Counted from the first letter of the stretch, positions 1-8,267 are shown. The stretch: DNA of 64,000 nt from Shinella kummerowiae (GCF_009827055.1 NZ_WUMK01000001.1:1-64000); one strand, 5' to 3'. Program-made: numbers and translations. Notes: a model not told the origin generated them from the letters alone.

Positions 1-294
1 TACCCCGCCAAGGGGATTAAATTTGCATGCCGAAACACAGCGTATCCGCCGCTTATGCCGGTGATACCGATCTGGCGTGGCGTCCCGGTGACACGCTGCC
101 ATGCCCTCGATAAACCAGCCGTAGCAGTTCCACGACAGGCCGCTTTGGCCGGCAGCGTTTTCACCGAGGGCGCGACCACTCTGGACGCGGATCATTGCAT
201 CAACGTTGCCGTGGTGCACAAACCATGGCTCAATTCTCAATGGAAATTATGCGCCTAACCGGCGCAGTTCTGCGTGGAAACCAACAATTAATAT

Positions 295-438
295 ACAAAC
301 GAGTGGTTCAAGATCCTCATACGACAACGCATTGCCTGCTCGATGAGTCGCTTTGGAAATGTCTGGGGCCACGCCGCATTGGAGAGCTACTGCTCATCAT
401 TGAAAATGATGAGAACTGCACGAAAGGTTAGCGCATGA
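295..438 (+). pseudogene. IS3-family transposase (OrfB) C-terminal remnant
   Basis: Read in the frame that ends at the TGA at 436-438, this stretch encodes a peptide containing CSMSRFGNVW, then AALESYCSSLK and RTARK. That is the pattern of the DDE-domain C-terminus of IS3-group OrfB transposases (typically CSMSRxGNxWDNAxxESFxxxLKxE). The invariant DNA of the usual DNA-ME segment reads GHAALE, and the catalytic Glu survives only as the E of LES. No upstream transposase, ORF or terminal inverted repeats are visible within the window, so it is a decayed fragment. It lies about 300 bp upstream of tRNA-Cys. The left boundary is approximate, and the element may have extended beyond position 1. Confidence 0.6.
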
Positions 439-736
439 AGAACGGCGCAAGAGCGGCATGACGGAGCTGGAGGAAGAGGGCCTGACAGGAGGTCAAGGCC
501 CGGCGCTTTCAAAGCACCGCACAGGCACCGCCTACAGGGGGCATGCCAAGGACACCGAGAAGCGCGTTTTGAGGCAACCAAGTGTCGGTTTAGCCTTCAA
601 GAGGGCGACGTAGGCGGAACTTCTTCGGAACAAGCGTTCAGAACAAAAAAAGGTTCGCCTTCAGAATGAAAGCTATTGCACACATCGTAGATTCGTTCTA
701 AACGCCCGGCACCACTCGCTTTATAGCAAGACGGAC
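439..736. other. Non-coding stretch between IS remnant and tRNA-Cys
   Basis: I see no convincing gene here. Short ORFs on both strands lack ribosome binding sites and do not resemble known proteins. It may contain further decayed mobile-element DNA. A TTATAG hexamer at about 720-725 could be the -10 element of the following tRNA gene, but no clear -35 was found. Confidence 0.3.
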
Positions 737-810
737 GGCCTCGTGGCGGAGTGGTTACGCAGAGGACTGCAAATCCTTGCACCCCGGTTCGATTCCGGGC
801 GAGGCCTCCA
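737..810 (+). tRNA. tRNA-Cys (GCA)
   Basis: A 74-nt cloverleaf with acceptor arms GGCCTCG (737-743) and CGAGGCC (800-806), a T-arm with GGTTCGATTCC, an anticodon loop CTGCAAA giving anticodon GCA, and an encoded CCA at 808-810. All arms pair well. Confidence 0.95.
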
Positions 811-1001
811 ACTCTCCAAATAGATCCATACATTACGGTCATTTGCTCCAGCTCTTGCCTTTACGGCAGGCGCTCCTCTTACACGCATTTACGCGCGGAC
901 GCCCTAGCCGCCGCAGGCTTGGGGCAAGCCGATGGCATCAGGATGATCCCCGCGCGACTTGCGCGAGTCTTGCCCTTCTCGATCTCTTGGAAAGCCATCC
1001 G

Positions 1002-1721
1002 ATGACCGAACCGAATACCGACCAACACGCTATGGCGCAGGCGCTGCTGTCTGCCGTCTATCAGGTCATTGCGCGCCCGCAAGGCGATGCGTTCAACCTT
1101 GATGTGATCGCCAAGCTCGCCGCCGGCATTTCATCCTCGCAATATCTCTACACCCGCATGATCGGCGCCAAGCGGACCGACAATGCGGGCGCGCTCATCG
1201 ACTATGCCTGCTCGCAGGCGACCGTCGAAGGCTTGGTCGTCGAGTTCGGCGTCTTCTCCGGCCGCTCGATCAACCGCATCGCCCAGAACAAGCCGGGTCC
1301 GGTCTATGGCTTCGACAGTTTCGAGGGCCTGCCGGAATATTGGCGCGACGGCTACCAGAAAGGCGCCTTCGCGCGCCAGGACCTGCCGGCCGTGGCAGCG
1401 AATGTGGAACTGATCGTCGGCTGGTTCGACAGAACCCTGCCCAAGTTCCTCGATGAACATCCGGGCCCGGCCTCGTTGATCCATGTCGACTGCGATCTCT
1501 ACAGCTCCACGCAGACGATTTTCACCCAGATGCGGGAGCGTATCGTGCCCGGCACGATCATCCTGTTCGACGAATATTTCAACTATCCGGGCTGGGAACT
1601 GCATGAGTTCAAAGCCTTCAAGGAGTTCGTCGAAAGCTGGGGCGTTCAGTACGAATATATCGGCCTGCACGCCAACCACCAGCAGGTCGCGGTGCGCGTG
1701 ACGGGCATGTACAATCGATAA
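1002..1721 (+). CDS. Class I SAM-dependent methyltransferase (Methyltransf_24 / TylF-like)
   Basis: A protein of 239 residues. It carries the SAM-binding motif I region VVEFGVFSGRS, followed by an acidic strand ending FDSFEG and a conserved HVDCDLYSST segment, then a late FDEYFNYPGW motif. This arrangement is typical of the TylF/MycF-related O-methyltransferase group, whose members often modify sugars or small molecules; the substrate cannot be read from the sequence. The frame is open back to 777, inside tRNA-Cys, but the ATG at 1002 follows the tRNA and matches the start of family-like sequence, so it was chosen. No clear Shine-Dalgarno is visible. The gene stands alone and ends in a hairpin at 1745-1763. 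Confidence 0.75.
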   Translation: MTEPNTDQHAMAQALLSAVYQVIARPQGDAFNLDVIAKLAAGISSSQYLYTRMIGAKRTDNAGALIDYACSQATVEGLVVEFGVFSGRSINRIAQNKPGPVYGFDSFEGLPEYWRDGYQKGAFARQDLPAVAANVELIVGWFDRTLPKFLDEHPGPASLIHVDCDLYSSTQTIFTQMRERIVPGTIILFDEYFNYPGWELHEFKAFKEFVESWGVQYEYIGLHANHQQVAVRVTGMYNR

Positions 1722-1743
1722 GGCAGCCATACTGCAAACAACA

Positions 1744-1764
1744 AGGCGGCCCGTCGGGCCGCCT
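1744..1764 (+). terminator. GC-rich hairpin after methyltransferase gene
   Basis: Perfect 8-bp stem GGCGGCCC/GGGCCGCC with a 3-nt loop, starting 24 nt after the stop codon. The following sequence is only weakly T-rich, so this is a probable but not ideal intrinsic terminator. Confidence 0.55.
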
Positions 1765-1882
1765 CTACATGCCTGGAGAGCCGATTTAACAGGCTGTTTT
1801 CATTACAAAAATGTAATCTCTTATTCAGTTTTGGTTCATCAGGGCGACCCTAGATTCCTTGCATCAACAACGAGGAACTGCC

Positions 1883-2203
1883 ATGAAACTCTTCACCAAA
1901 ACCCTTCTTGCAGCCGTCGCCCTCTCCTTCGCTGCGGCGCCTATGGCACAGGCCCAGACCTATGGTCATGACCGCAAACCCGGCTACTCTTCGTCGTGGA
2001 AGAAGCACGACGCAAACAAGCGCCATCACTGGCGTCAGGGCGAACGCTTCTCCGACTGGAAACGCCGGCCGGCGGTGCGCGACTATCACCGCTACGGCCT
2101 GCGCAAGCCGGCCCGCGGCCAGCAATGGGTCAAGGTCGACAACAGCTATCTTCTGATGAGTATCGCCACCGGCATCATTCTTGGCGTGAATGCGGCCCGA
2201 TAG
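1883..2203 (+). CDS. RcnB-family small periplasmic protein
   Basis: A protein of 106 residues with a signal peptide (Lys followed by a hydrophobic core and cleavage near AQA/QT at about residue 25). The mature part is rich in His, Arg, Lys and Trp and contains the W-(R/K)-x-G-(E/D)-R core and a DYHRYGLRKP segment, then a hydrophobic C-terminal stretch ending GVNAAR. This fits the RcnB (Ni/Co homeostasis) Pfam family, which is very common in rhizobia as short exported paralogues. Metal binding is inferred from the family and the His-rich character. The ATG at 1883 has a GAGGAA ribosome binding site 6 nt upstream. A strong terminator follows. Confidence 0.75.
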   Translation: MKLFTKTLLAAVALSFAAAPMAQAQTYGHDRKPGYSSSWKKHDANKRHHWRQGERFSDWKRRPAVRDYHRYGLRKPARGQQWVKVDNSYLLMSIATGIILGVNAAR

Positions 2204-2213
2204 AATGAATCGG

Positions 2214-2242
2214 ACGCCACCACCGTCCCGTGGTGGCGTTTT
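2214..2242 (+). terminator. Intrinsic terminator after the RcnB-like gene
   Basis: Perfect 10-bp stem ACGCCACCAC/GTGGTGGCGT with a 6-nt loop, followed by a short T run. It lies 11 nt after the stop, between convergent genes. Confidence 0.85.
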
Positions 2243-2254
2243 CGCCCCCGGCGA

Positions 2255-2731
2255 TCAGCGCATCAGCAAGGCCGTGCCGAAGAGGCCGAGCGCGAAGACC
2301 GTGTGCGAGACCAGGTTGAGAACACGCACCTTGTTGGCGTTCGGCAGTTTCGAGGCTGCCACACCGATGCCGAGGCCGGGCTGTAGCAGGAACCAGCCGG
2401 CGCCCACCGTGACGATGCCCAATATCCAGGCCGGCAGGAAGGTCGGCGCGGCAAACCAGCCGTCTCCCACGATCAGCGCCAGGATCACCCCATAGAGAAT
2501 GCCGACGGCATAGTGGCTGAGCCAGCCGAGCGCCAGTTCATGGGCATAGGGTTCGGCCTTGCCGATATCATCGTGAAAAACGACGCCGTTCTTCAAATGC
2601 CAGAACCAGCGGCCGACCGGCGCCCAGTTCGGCCGGGATTGACCGAATGCCTTCCACAGAAGGATCGCCCAGACATCCATCAGAACCGTGGCGCCGAACC
2701 CCACGACGACACCCTTCACCAAAAGCCCCAT
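2255..2731 (-). CDS. DUF2938-family membrane protein
   Basis: A 158-residue integral membrane protein with about four hydrophobic segments. It shows features of the DUF2938 family: an N-terminal GVVVGFGATVLMDVW helix, a GRWFWHL motif, HELALGWLSHYAVGI and a C-terminal SHTVFALGLFGTALL helix. The function of this family is unknown. It lies on the minus strand downstream of the small membrane gene at 2805-3089 and may be cotranscribed with it (73-nt gap). The ATG at 2731 is preceded by a GAGGGGAAAC Shine-Dalgarno region. Confidence 0.75.
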   Translation of the reverse strand: MGLLVKGVVVGFGATVLMDVWAILLWKAFGQSRPNWAPVGRWFWHLKNGVVFHDDIGKAEPYAHELALGWLSHYAVGILYGVILALIVGDGWFAAPTFLPAWILGIVTVGAGWFLLQPGLGIGVAASKLPNANKVRVLNLVSHTVFALGLFGTALLMR

Positions 2732-2804
2732 AGTTTCCCCTCGCCCGAAAACACTGCCGGGCGGTTAGATCAGGTCCTGGAAGTCCGTGCAAGAATGGCG
2801 GCGG

Positions 2805-3089
2805 TCAGCGCGCATCGCGGCGCGCCTTGCGCGTAGCCCACCAGACGGAGAAGCGCCGGCGCAGGCGGCGAACGACATGGGAATCGTGTGACAGAACGAG
2901 AAGCCCCAGCGGAACCATCCAGAATCCCAGAATTGGAAGGAAGCCGAGAATGCCGCCGCAGACGAGCAGCACGCCGATCGTGGTGCGCAGCCAGCGCGAT
3001 TCCGGCAGTTTCAAGCGGAAAGAGCCGATGACGATCTCCCGCGTACGAGGATCTATGCCGAAATGCATATTGTTTTTTCGCGTGGTCAT
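2805..3089 (-). CDS. Conserved small membrane protein, function unknown
   Basis: A 94-residue protein with a basic N-terminus, an NxxxxGIDPRTREIVIG-type lead-in, two closely spaced hydrophobic segments (about residues 34-48 and 52-68, joined by GFLPILGFW), then a strongly basic tail (RRLRRR and RKARRDAR). The layout suggests a two-helix hairpin inner-membrane protein with a cytoplasmic basic tail. I recognise it as a type conserved in rhizobia but cannot assign a function. An internal ATG at 3068 has no ribosome binding site, so the upstream ATG at 3089, preceded by a weak GAGCGG, was kept. Confidence 0.6.
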   Translation of the reverse strand: MTTRKNNMHFGIDPRTREIVIGSFRLKLPESRWLRTTIGVLLVCGGILGFLPILGFWMVPLGLLVLSHDSHVVRRLRRRFSVWWATRKARRDAR

Positions 3090-3198
3090 TCACCGCTCGT
3101 TCTACTGAAAAGCCTGACTTTCCAAGGCTTGCCTCCTGCCCAAGTGGAGACTTCTCCACAATCAATCAAGCTTTGTGCATTTTTTTGTCAAAAATCGC

Positions 3199-3227
3199 TT
3201 GGCAAATCGATCAGGCATTTGTATTAC
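3199..3227 (+). promoter_or_regulatory. Probable sigma-70-type promoter of tRNA-Asn
   Basis: TTGGCA at 3199-3204 and TATTAC at 3222-3227 are separated by exactly 17 nt, and transcription would start about 20 nt before the tRNA. This matches the rhizobial housekeeping promoter layout. Confidence 0.5.
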
Positions 3228-3253
3228 GCGCTCACTCCGCAGCGAGCGGATGA

Positions 3254-3328
3254 TCCCTGGTAGCTCAGCGGTAGAGCATTCGACTGTTAATCGACAGGTC
3301 GCCGGTTCGAATCCGGCCCGGGGAGCCA
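3254..3328 (+). tRNA. tRNA-Asn (GTT)
   Basis: 75-nt cloverleaf: acceptor TCCCTGG (3254-3260) pairs with CCGGGGA (3318-3324) including one G-U pair, the anticodon loop CTGTTAA gives GTT, the T-loop is GTTCGAATCC, and CCA is encoded at 3326-3328. Confidence 0.95.
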
Positions 3329-3359
3329 AATTCTTCAGCTAAGATGCTGATTTTATTTT

Positions 3360-3399
3360 AGGAGCCGGTTCTTGAATGAGCTGGCTCCTAATTTCTTTT
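3360..3399 (+). terminator. Terminator of tRNA-Asn
   Basis: 9-bp stem AGGAGCCGG/CTGGCTCCT (one G-T pair) with a 12-nt loop and a T-rich tail ending TTTCTTTT. Confidence 0.8.
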
Positions 3400-3466
3400 C
3401 CGGATCTGCTTTCAAAAACGGTCTCCCGCTGCCTCCCAAGGAGGCCGGCCGCCATCATTTTAGCCG

Positions 3467-3658
3467 TTACCGCAGATTTTGCGGCGGGCGCTTGGTGGTC
3501 ATCTGCAGCTCATGGCGGCTCGCGAAGCGACCGAACAGGAGAAGGAGCTTGCGCTCTTCCGCTTTGTCGAGCCCATTTTTGCGGCAGTGCTCGGCAACAT
3601 CAAGAACGGTGCGGGTGTCCCGAGGGTTAAGCTGGCGGTCATTGACGTGATGGGTCAT
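3467..3658 (-). CDS. Small conserved hypothetical protein (63 aa)
   Basis: A 63-residue soluble, basic protein of alternating charge; it begins MTHHVNDRQLNPRDTRTVLD and includes a helical KAEERKLLLLFGRFASRHEL segment. The frame stays open further upstream, but the ATG at 3658 has a near-perfect GGAGGAG ribosome binding site 6 nt upstream, which fixes the start. It contains no membrane segment or recognised domain. It sits in a short minus-strand pair with the 69-residue gene at 3726-3935, separated from it by a terminator hairpin. Function unknown. Confidence 0.65.
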   Translation of the reverse strand: MTHHVNDRQLNPRDTRTVLDVAEHCRKNGLDKAEERKLLLLFGRFASRHELQMTTKRPPQNLR

Positions 3659-3683
3659 GGCGGGCTCCTCCGTTGCGCATGAG

Positions 3684-3718
3684 GAAAACACGCCGGGCAG
3701 CACTTTGTTCCCGGCGTT
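3684..3718 (-). terminator. Minus-strand intrinsic terminator
   Basis: Stem ACGCCGGG/CCCGGCGT (3690-3697 with 3710-3717). Read on the minus strand it is followed by GTTTTCC, just after the 69-residue gene at 3726-3935. Confidence 0.7.
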
Positions 3719-3725
3719 TCGCCTG

Positions 3726-3935
3726 TCAGGGCACCATGCCGGCGCCTGCCTGGCCGGCGACGCGCACCGCACCGTAATCCCGGTCATATGCCGTGCGGCG
3801 GAAGGACTGGCTGCGATCGCGCGGGCGGGCTGAAGGATCGTTCGGCAGCGTGCCGACCACGCCGTCTGCATAGGTGCCGGTGGCAGTATCGTCATCGTCG
3901 GTCGGATTGGCGTGAAAAAGCCCGAAAAACATCAT
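3726..3935 (-). CDS. Small hypothetical protein (69 aa), acidic then basic
   Basis: A 69-residue protein starting MMFFGLFHANPTDDDDTATG, with an acidic Asp run, a middle part rich in Pro, Arg and Ser and a Gly/Ala-rich C-terminus. The start at 3935 is fixed by a GGAGGT ribosome binding site 5 nt upstream. There is no recognised domain, and composition suggests a mostly disordered protein. It is divergent from cfa (222-nt gap) and is followed by its own terminator. Function unknown. Confidence 0.55.
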   Translation of the reverse strand: MMFFGLFHANPTDDDDTATGTYADGVVGTLPNDPSARPRDRSQSFRRTAYDRDYGAVRVAGQAGAGMVP

Positions 3936-4157
3936 GGTACCTCCAGTTTCCGTCCAAACGGCCAGCGGAAACCTTCGTTCCCGGCACCGCGCGCATAGAC
4001 GCAAAATTAACCATGTTTGCTAACGCCGCGTTAAAGGCCGACCCTTTTGCAGCCGTCTCCCGCAAATTTCTAATCCCGACTGTCACGATTCACGTCTTGG
4101 CGTTCGAAACTATTGGCGTTAGCTTTCCGTTACGTCGGGTTGGCGCAGGGGCAATCG

Positions 4158-5423
4158 ATGACGACTGAAATGATTTCAGAAAAAACCTATTCGGACCGTG
4201 ACATCCTCACGGCAGGCAATTTCGCGGAGAGAACAAAGGGACTGCCGTTTCGCGCGCAGATGGTGTTGCGCGGCCTTCTCGGCCTCGAAATCGGTCTGCT
4301 GTCCCTGACCGTGCCAACGGGACAAACTTTCGTGATCGGCGGCAAGGCACCCGGCCCGCACGCTGTCGTAACCTTGCACAACTGGAGCCTGCTACATCGC
4401 GCCGTCAGCGAGGGGGCGCTCGGCGTGGGAGAGAGCTACATGGACGGCGACTGGGAAAGCCCGGATGCCGGCGCCTTCTTGGAACTCATCCTCGTCAACA
4501 CGAATGTCGTGCGTGACTATGCGAACGGTCCGCGCGGCCTTTTCCTCCTCTTCGAGAAATTCCGCCACTGGCTGAACGCCAACACGAAGCGTGGCGCCCA
4601 ACGCAACATTTCCGCCCATTACGATCTCGGAAACGCTTTCTATTCCGAATGGCTCGATCCAACGATGACCTATTCGTCGGCGCTCTATTCCCACGGTGCC
4701 AACGACCTCACCTCCGCGCAGGTGGCGAAATACCGCGCGCTCGCGGAAGCGACCGGAATCGGCCCCAACGATCATGTGCTGGAGATCGGCTGCGGCTGGG
4801 GTGGCTTTGCCGAATTTGCCGCAAGCGAGATCGGCTGCAAGGTCACAGGCCTGACGATCAGCCGCGAGCAATTGGCCTTTGCGCGCGAGCGCATGGCGAA
4901 AGCCAATCTCGCCGACCGCGTCGAACTGAAGTTCCAGGATTATCGCGACGAGACCGGCACCTATGACCGCATCGTCTCCATCGAGATGTTCGAAGCCGTG
5001 GGTGAAAAATATTGGCCGGCCTATTTTTCAAAGCTGCACGAATGTCTGAAACCCGGCGGGCGGGCGGGCCTGCAGGTCATCACCATCCTTCAGGAAGCCT
5101 ATGTCGAATACCGGGCCAACCCTGATTTCATCCAGAAATATGTCTTCCCAGGCGGCATGCTGCCGACGCGCGAACACCTCATGTCGCTCGGCCACCAGTT
5201 CGGCTTCTCGACGGCATCCGACATGGGGTTTGGCCACGACTACGCCCGCACCCTCGCCGAATGGCGTCATCGCTTCTGGGGCGCATGGGAGCGTATAGTC
5301 CCCCTCGGATTCGACGAGCGTTTTCGAAAGCTCTGGGAGTTTTATTTCTACTATTGCGAAGCCGGTTTTCGGGCAAAGAACATCGATGTGCGGCAGGTGG
5401 TTTATACGCGGCCCCTCGCTTGA
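4158..5423 (+). CDS. cfa: Cyclopropane-fatty-acyl-phospholipid synthase family protein
   Basis: 421 residues, normal for the family. These enzymes use SAM to add a methylene across the double bond of unsaturated acyl chains in membrane phospholipids. The SAM-binding motif VLEIGCGWGGFAE, the substrate-site segments AHYDLGNAFY and MTYSSALY, IEMFEAVGEKYW and the C-terminal FYFYYCEAGF segment are all present. The N-terminal domain (about residues 1-115) is the usual lipid-facing region. The ATG at 4158 has an AGGGG site 7 nt upstream; an in-frame ATG at 4113 has none. It is a lone gene with 124 nt before cysK. Rhizobia often carry more than one cfa paralogue, so which one this is cannot be told. 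Confidence 0.9.
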   Translation: MTTEMISEKTYSDRDILTAGNFAERTKGLPFRAQMVLRGLLGLEIGLLSLTVPTGQTFVIGGKAPGPHAVVTLHNWSLLHRAVSEGALGVGESYMDGDWESPDAGAFLELILVNTNVVRDYANGPRGLFLLFEKFRHWLNANTKRGAQRNISAHYDLGNAFYSEWLDPTMTYSSALYSHGANDLTSAQVAKYRALAEATGIGPNDHVLEIGCGWGGFAEFAASEIGCKVTGLTISREQLAFARERMAKANLADRVELKFQDYRDETGTYDRIVSIEMFEAVGEKYWPAYFSKLHECLKPGGRAGLQVITILQEAYVEYRANPDFIQKYVFPGGMLPTREHLMSLGHQFGFSTASDMGFGHDYARTLAEWRHRFWGAWERIVPLGFDERFRKLWEFYFYYCEAGFRAKNIDVRQVVYTRPLA

Positions 5424-5547
5424 CGTGCCATGGTAGAAAAAATCCCTCTGGAAGGCCTGTCTCGAGAAACAGCGTTTCTTGCAAAGCGACGCGTGCCGGC
5501 CGAAAAGACGCTTTCTACTCTAGGCACATAAAACGAGGCTCGTCCCC

Positions 5548-6588
5548 ATGTCCATTCTCCCGTCCGTTCTGGATGCAATCGGCAACACGCCGCTGATCCG
5601 CCTCAAGGGCGCCTCGGAGGCGACGGGCTGCGAGATCCTCGGCAAGGCGGAATTTTTGAACCCCGGCCAGTCGGTCAAGGATCGCGCGGCGCTCTTTATC
5701 ATCCGGGCGGCGGAACGCTCTGGCGCGCTCCGTCCCGGCGGCGTCATCGTCGAGGGCACGGCGGGCAACACCGGCATCGGCCTCGCGCTCGTCGCGCAGG
5801 CGCTCGGCTATCGCACCGTCATCGTCATCCCGGAAACCCAGAGCCAGGAAAAGAAGGACGCGCTGCGCCTGCTTGGCGCCGAGCTCGTCGAAGTGCCTGC
5901 CGTTCCCTACAAGAACCCGAACAACTACGTAAAACTCTCCGGCCGCCTTGCCGAACAGCTCGCCAAAACCGAGCCGAACGGCGCGATCTGGGCAAACCAG
6001 TTCGACAATGTCGCCAACCGCGATGCGCATATCGAGACCACCGCCCCGGAAATCTGGCGCGATACGGGCGGCAAGGTGGACGGCTTCGTCTCCGCCGTCG
6101 GTTCCGGCGGCACGCTGGCCGGCGTGGCAGCGGGCCTGCGCGCCAAAAATCCGAATATCAAGATCGCCCTTGCCGATCCGGATGGCGCAGCGCTCTACAA
6201 CTATTATGCTCATGGCGAACTGAAATCCTCGGGCGGGTCGATCACCGAAGGCATCGGCCAGGGCCGCATCACAGCGAACCTGGAAGGTTTTACGCCGGAC
6301 TACTCCTACAACATCCCGGATTCCGAAGCCGTTCCGCTGGTCTTCGACCTTATCGAGAACGAAGGCATCGCTGTCGGCGGCTCGTCGGGCATCAACATTG
6401 CCGGTGCAATCCGGCTGGCGAAGGACCTCGGCCCCGGCCACACGATCGTGACGATCCTCTGCGACTATGCTAACCGCTATCAGTCCAAACTCTTCAACGC
6501 GGACTTCCTCGATTCGAAGGGCCTGCCGGTTCCAGGCTGGCTGAAGGCGAAATCGGGGATCAAGGTCCCCTATCAGCCGGTCGAATAG
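5548..6588 (+). CDS. cysK: Cysteine synthase (O-acetylserine sulfhydrylase)
   Basis: A 346-residue fold-type II PLP enzyme that makes cysteine from O-acetylserine and sulfide. The PLP-lysine motif is PGQSVKDRAA, the substrate-binding loop EGTAGNTGIG, and the phosphate-binding glycine loop VGSGGTLAG; the C-terminal GGSSGIN loop is also present. It is somewhat longer than E. coli CysK (about 320), with an extra C-terminal tail of the kind seen in rhizobial forms. It has a GAGG site 9 nt before the ATG. It is the first gene of a tight run with alaX (5-nt gap), sseA and a GNAT gene, which points to a cysteine/sulfur operon. Confidence 0.9.
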   Translation: MSILPSVLDAIGNTPLIRLKGASEATGCEILGKAEFLNPGQSVKDRAALFIIRAAERSGALRPGGVIVEGTAGNTGIGLALVAQALGYRTVIVIPETQSQEKKDALRLLGAELVEVPAVPYKNPNNYVKLSGRLAEQLAKTEPNGAIWANQFDNVANRDAHIETTAPEIWRDTGGKVDGFVSAVGSGGTLAGVAAGLRAKNPNIKIALADPDGAALYNYYAHGELKSSGGSITEGIGQGRITANLEGFTPDYSYNIPDSEAVPLVFDLIENEGIAVGGSSGINIAGAIRLAKDLGPGHTIVTILCDYANRYQSKLFNADFLDSKGLPVPGWLKAKSGIKVPYQPVE

Positions 6589-6593
6589 GTCTC

Positions 6594-7337
6594 ATGTCCC
6601 TTCCCACCACTGCCCTCTTTCGCGACGATTTTTATCTTTCGACAAACGAGGCGGTGGTGACGGCGGTGCACGAAGACGGCGGCATCGAGCTCGACCAGAC
6701 CTGTTTCTACGCCACGTCCGGCGGCCAGCCAGGCGATACGGGCTTCCTCGAGCGTGCGGACGGCAGCCGTATCGCGCTTGGTCCGGCCGTAACGGGCGCG
6801 ACCAAAGAGATCGTCATTCACCGTCCGCTGGAGGGCGAGACCTCGCCGATCGTCGGCGAGACCGTCGTTGCCCATATCGACTGGGCGCGGCGCTACAAGC
6901 TGATGCGCATGCATACGGCCTGCCACCTGCTCTCCGTCGTCTGCCCCTTCCCGATCACAGGTGCTGCCGTCGGCGAAGACGACAGCCGCGTCGATTTCGA
7001 CATGACGGAGACCATCGACAAGGACGATGTGACGGCGAAGCTGATGAAGCTCGTTTCGGAAAACCATCCGATCTTCGTGCAGTGGATCACCGACGAAGAG
7101 CTTGCAGCCAACCCCGGCATCGTCAAATCGAAGAACGTGCGCCCGCCCATGGGGCTTGGTCGCGTCAGCCTCGTCTGCATCGGTGAGAACTCGTCGATCG
7201 ACAGCCAGCCCTGCGGCGGCACGCACGTCTCCGAAACGCAGGAAGTCGGCGCCATCCACATCGCCAAGATCGAGAAGAAGGGCAAAGAGAACCGCCGGTT
7301 CCGCATCCGTTTCGGTGCGCCGGGGTCGGAAGGCTGA
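6594..7337 (+). CDS. alaX: Alanyl-tRNA editing protein AlaX (trans-editing hydrolase)
   Basis: 247 residues, the size of AlaX-M. These free-standing homologues of the AlaRS editing domain hydrolyse Ser (and Gly) from mischarged tRNA-Ala. The N-terminal FYATSGGQPGD loop, the zinc-binding HTACH motif and the second half-site CGGTHVSET are all present, so the editing site appears intact. It begins 5 nt after cysK with only a weak ribosome binding site, so translation is probably coupled. The pairing with cysK is notable because O-acetylserine and serine pools link the two activities; that link is an inference. Confidence 0.88.
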   Translation: MSLPTTALFRDDFYLSTNEAVVTAVHEDGGIELDQTCFYATSGGQPGDTGFLERADGSRIALGPAVTGATKEIVIHRPLEGETSPIVGETVVAHIDWARRYKLMRMHTACHLLSVVCPFPITGAAVGEDDSRVDFDMTETIDKDDVTAKLMKLVSENHPIFVQWITDEELAANPGIVKSKNVRPPMGLGRVSLVCIGENSSIDSQPCGGTHVSETQEVGAIHIAKIEKKGKENRRFRIRFGAPGSEG

Positions 7338-7412
7338 AGCTGTTTTTATTGCGCGATTCGCGGCACGCAAACGGCTGCGCACGTTTGCCGGAATTGCTTT
7401 GAGGAGAATGTG

Positions 7413-8267
7413 ATGTCCAACGACAAGAGCAGGTTCGTCGTCTCGGCGGATTGGGTGGAAAAGCAGCTCGGCGCGCCGGCGTTCCGTATCGTCGATGCCT
7501 CCTGGTATCTCCCCGCGCAGAACCGCAACGGTGCGGCCGAATATGCGAGCGGTCACGTTCCCGGCGCGGTTTTCTTCGATCAGGACGTGATCGCCGATCA
7601 TTCAAGCGCGCTGCCGCACACCGTGCCCTCGCCGGCCTTCTTTGCCACGGAAGTCGGAAAGCTCGGCATTTCGGATACCGATACCATCGTCGTCTATGAC
7701 GGCCCCGGCATTTTCACGGCACCGCGCGTCTGGTGGCTGTTCCGCACGATGGGCGCGAAGAACGTCTATGTCATGGATGGCGGCATCGACGGCTGGAGGA
7801 AGGAGGGGCGACCGCTCCAGACCGACCTGCCCGAACCGGCACCGGCCGTCTTTCATACCAACTTCAATCCCTACGCCGTCACTTCGTTCGAAGAGATGCG
7901 CGGCATCGTCTCGACCAAGTCCAGGCAGATCGCCGACGCCCGGGGGGCAGGCCGCTTCACCGGCGAGGAAGCCGAACCGCGCGCAGGCATGCGCTCCGGC
8001 CATATGCCGGGTGCAAAAAGCATGCCCTCCGGCACCTTCTCCGTCGACGGCAAGTTCAAGGATCTCGCAAGTTTGCGCCAGCATTTCGAGGATTCGGACA
8101 TAGACCTTTCCAAGCCGGTCGTGACAAGCTGCGGCTCGGGTATCACGGCCGCGATCATCACGCTGGCGCTCGCGTCGCTCGGCCATGACAACAACACGCT
8201 CTATGACGGCTCCTGGTCGCAATGGGGTGGCCGGGACGATACGCCGGTCGTGACGGGAAAAGACTGA
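7413..8267 (+). CDS. sseA: 3-Mercaptopyruvate / thiosulfate sulfurtransferase
   Basis: 284 residues in two rhodanese domains: an inactive N-terminal domain (about residues 8-125, with ASGHVPGAVFFD and YDGPGIFTAPRVWW) and an active C-terminal domain (about 155-280). The catalytic loop SCGSGITA has the Cys and the Ser/Thr pattern typical of mercaptopyruvate sulfurtransferases. It moves sulfane sulfur from 3-mercaptopyruvate (a cysteine transamination product) to acceptors. The ATG at 7413 is favoured over the in-frame GTG at 7410 because the GAGGAG site is 6 nt upstream. It overlaps the next gene by 1 nt (TGATG). Confidence 0.9.
   Translation: MSNDKSRFVVSADWVEKQLGAPAFRIVDASWYLPAQNRNGAAEYASGHVPGAVFFDQDVIADHSSALPHTVPSPAFFATEVGKLGISDTDTIVVYDGPGIFTAPRVWWLFRTMGAKNVYVMDGGIDGWRKEGRPLQTDLPEPAPAVFHTNFNPYAVTSFEEMRGIVSTKSRQIADARGAGRFTGEEAEPRAGMRSGHMPGAKSMPSGTFSVDGKFKDLASLRQHFEDSDIDLSKPVVTSCGSGITAAIITLALASLGHDNNTLYDGSWSQWGGRDDTPVVTGKD

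Noticed and set aside
55-258. 67-codon plus-strand ORF near the window start
   Set aside because: No ribosome binding site, no recognisable motif; lies in the degenerate stretch beside the IS remnant.
777-1001. 75-codon upstream extension of the methyltransferase gene
   Set aside because: It would start inside tRNA-Cys; the extension has no family similarity. The ATG at 1002 is used.
4005-4035. TTAAC and GTTAAA near cfa considered as a CtrA site
   Set aside because: The two halves are not at the TTAA-N7-TTAA spacing.
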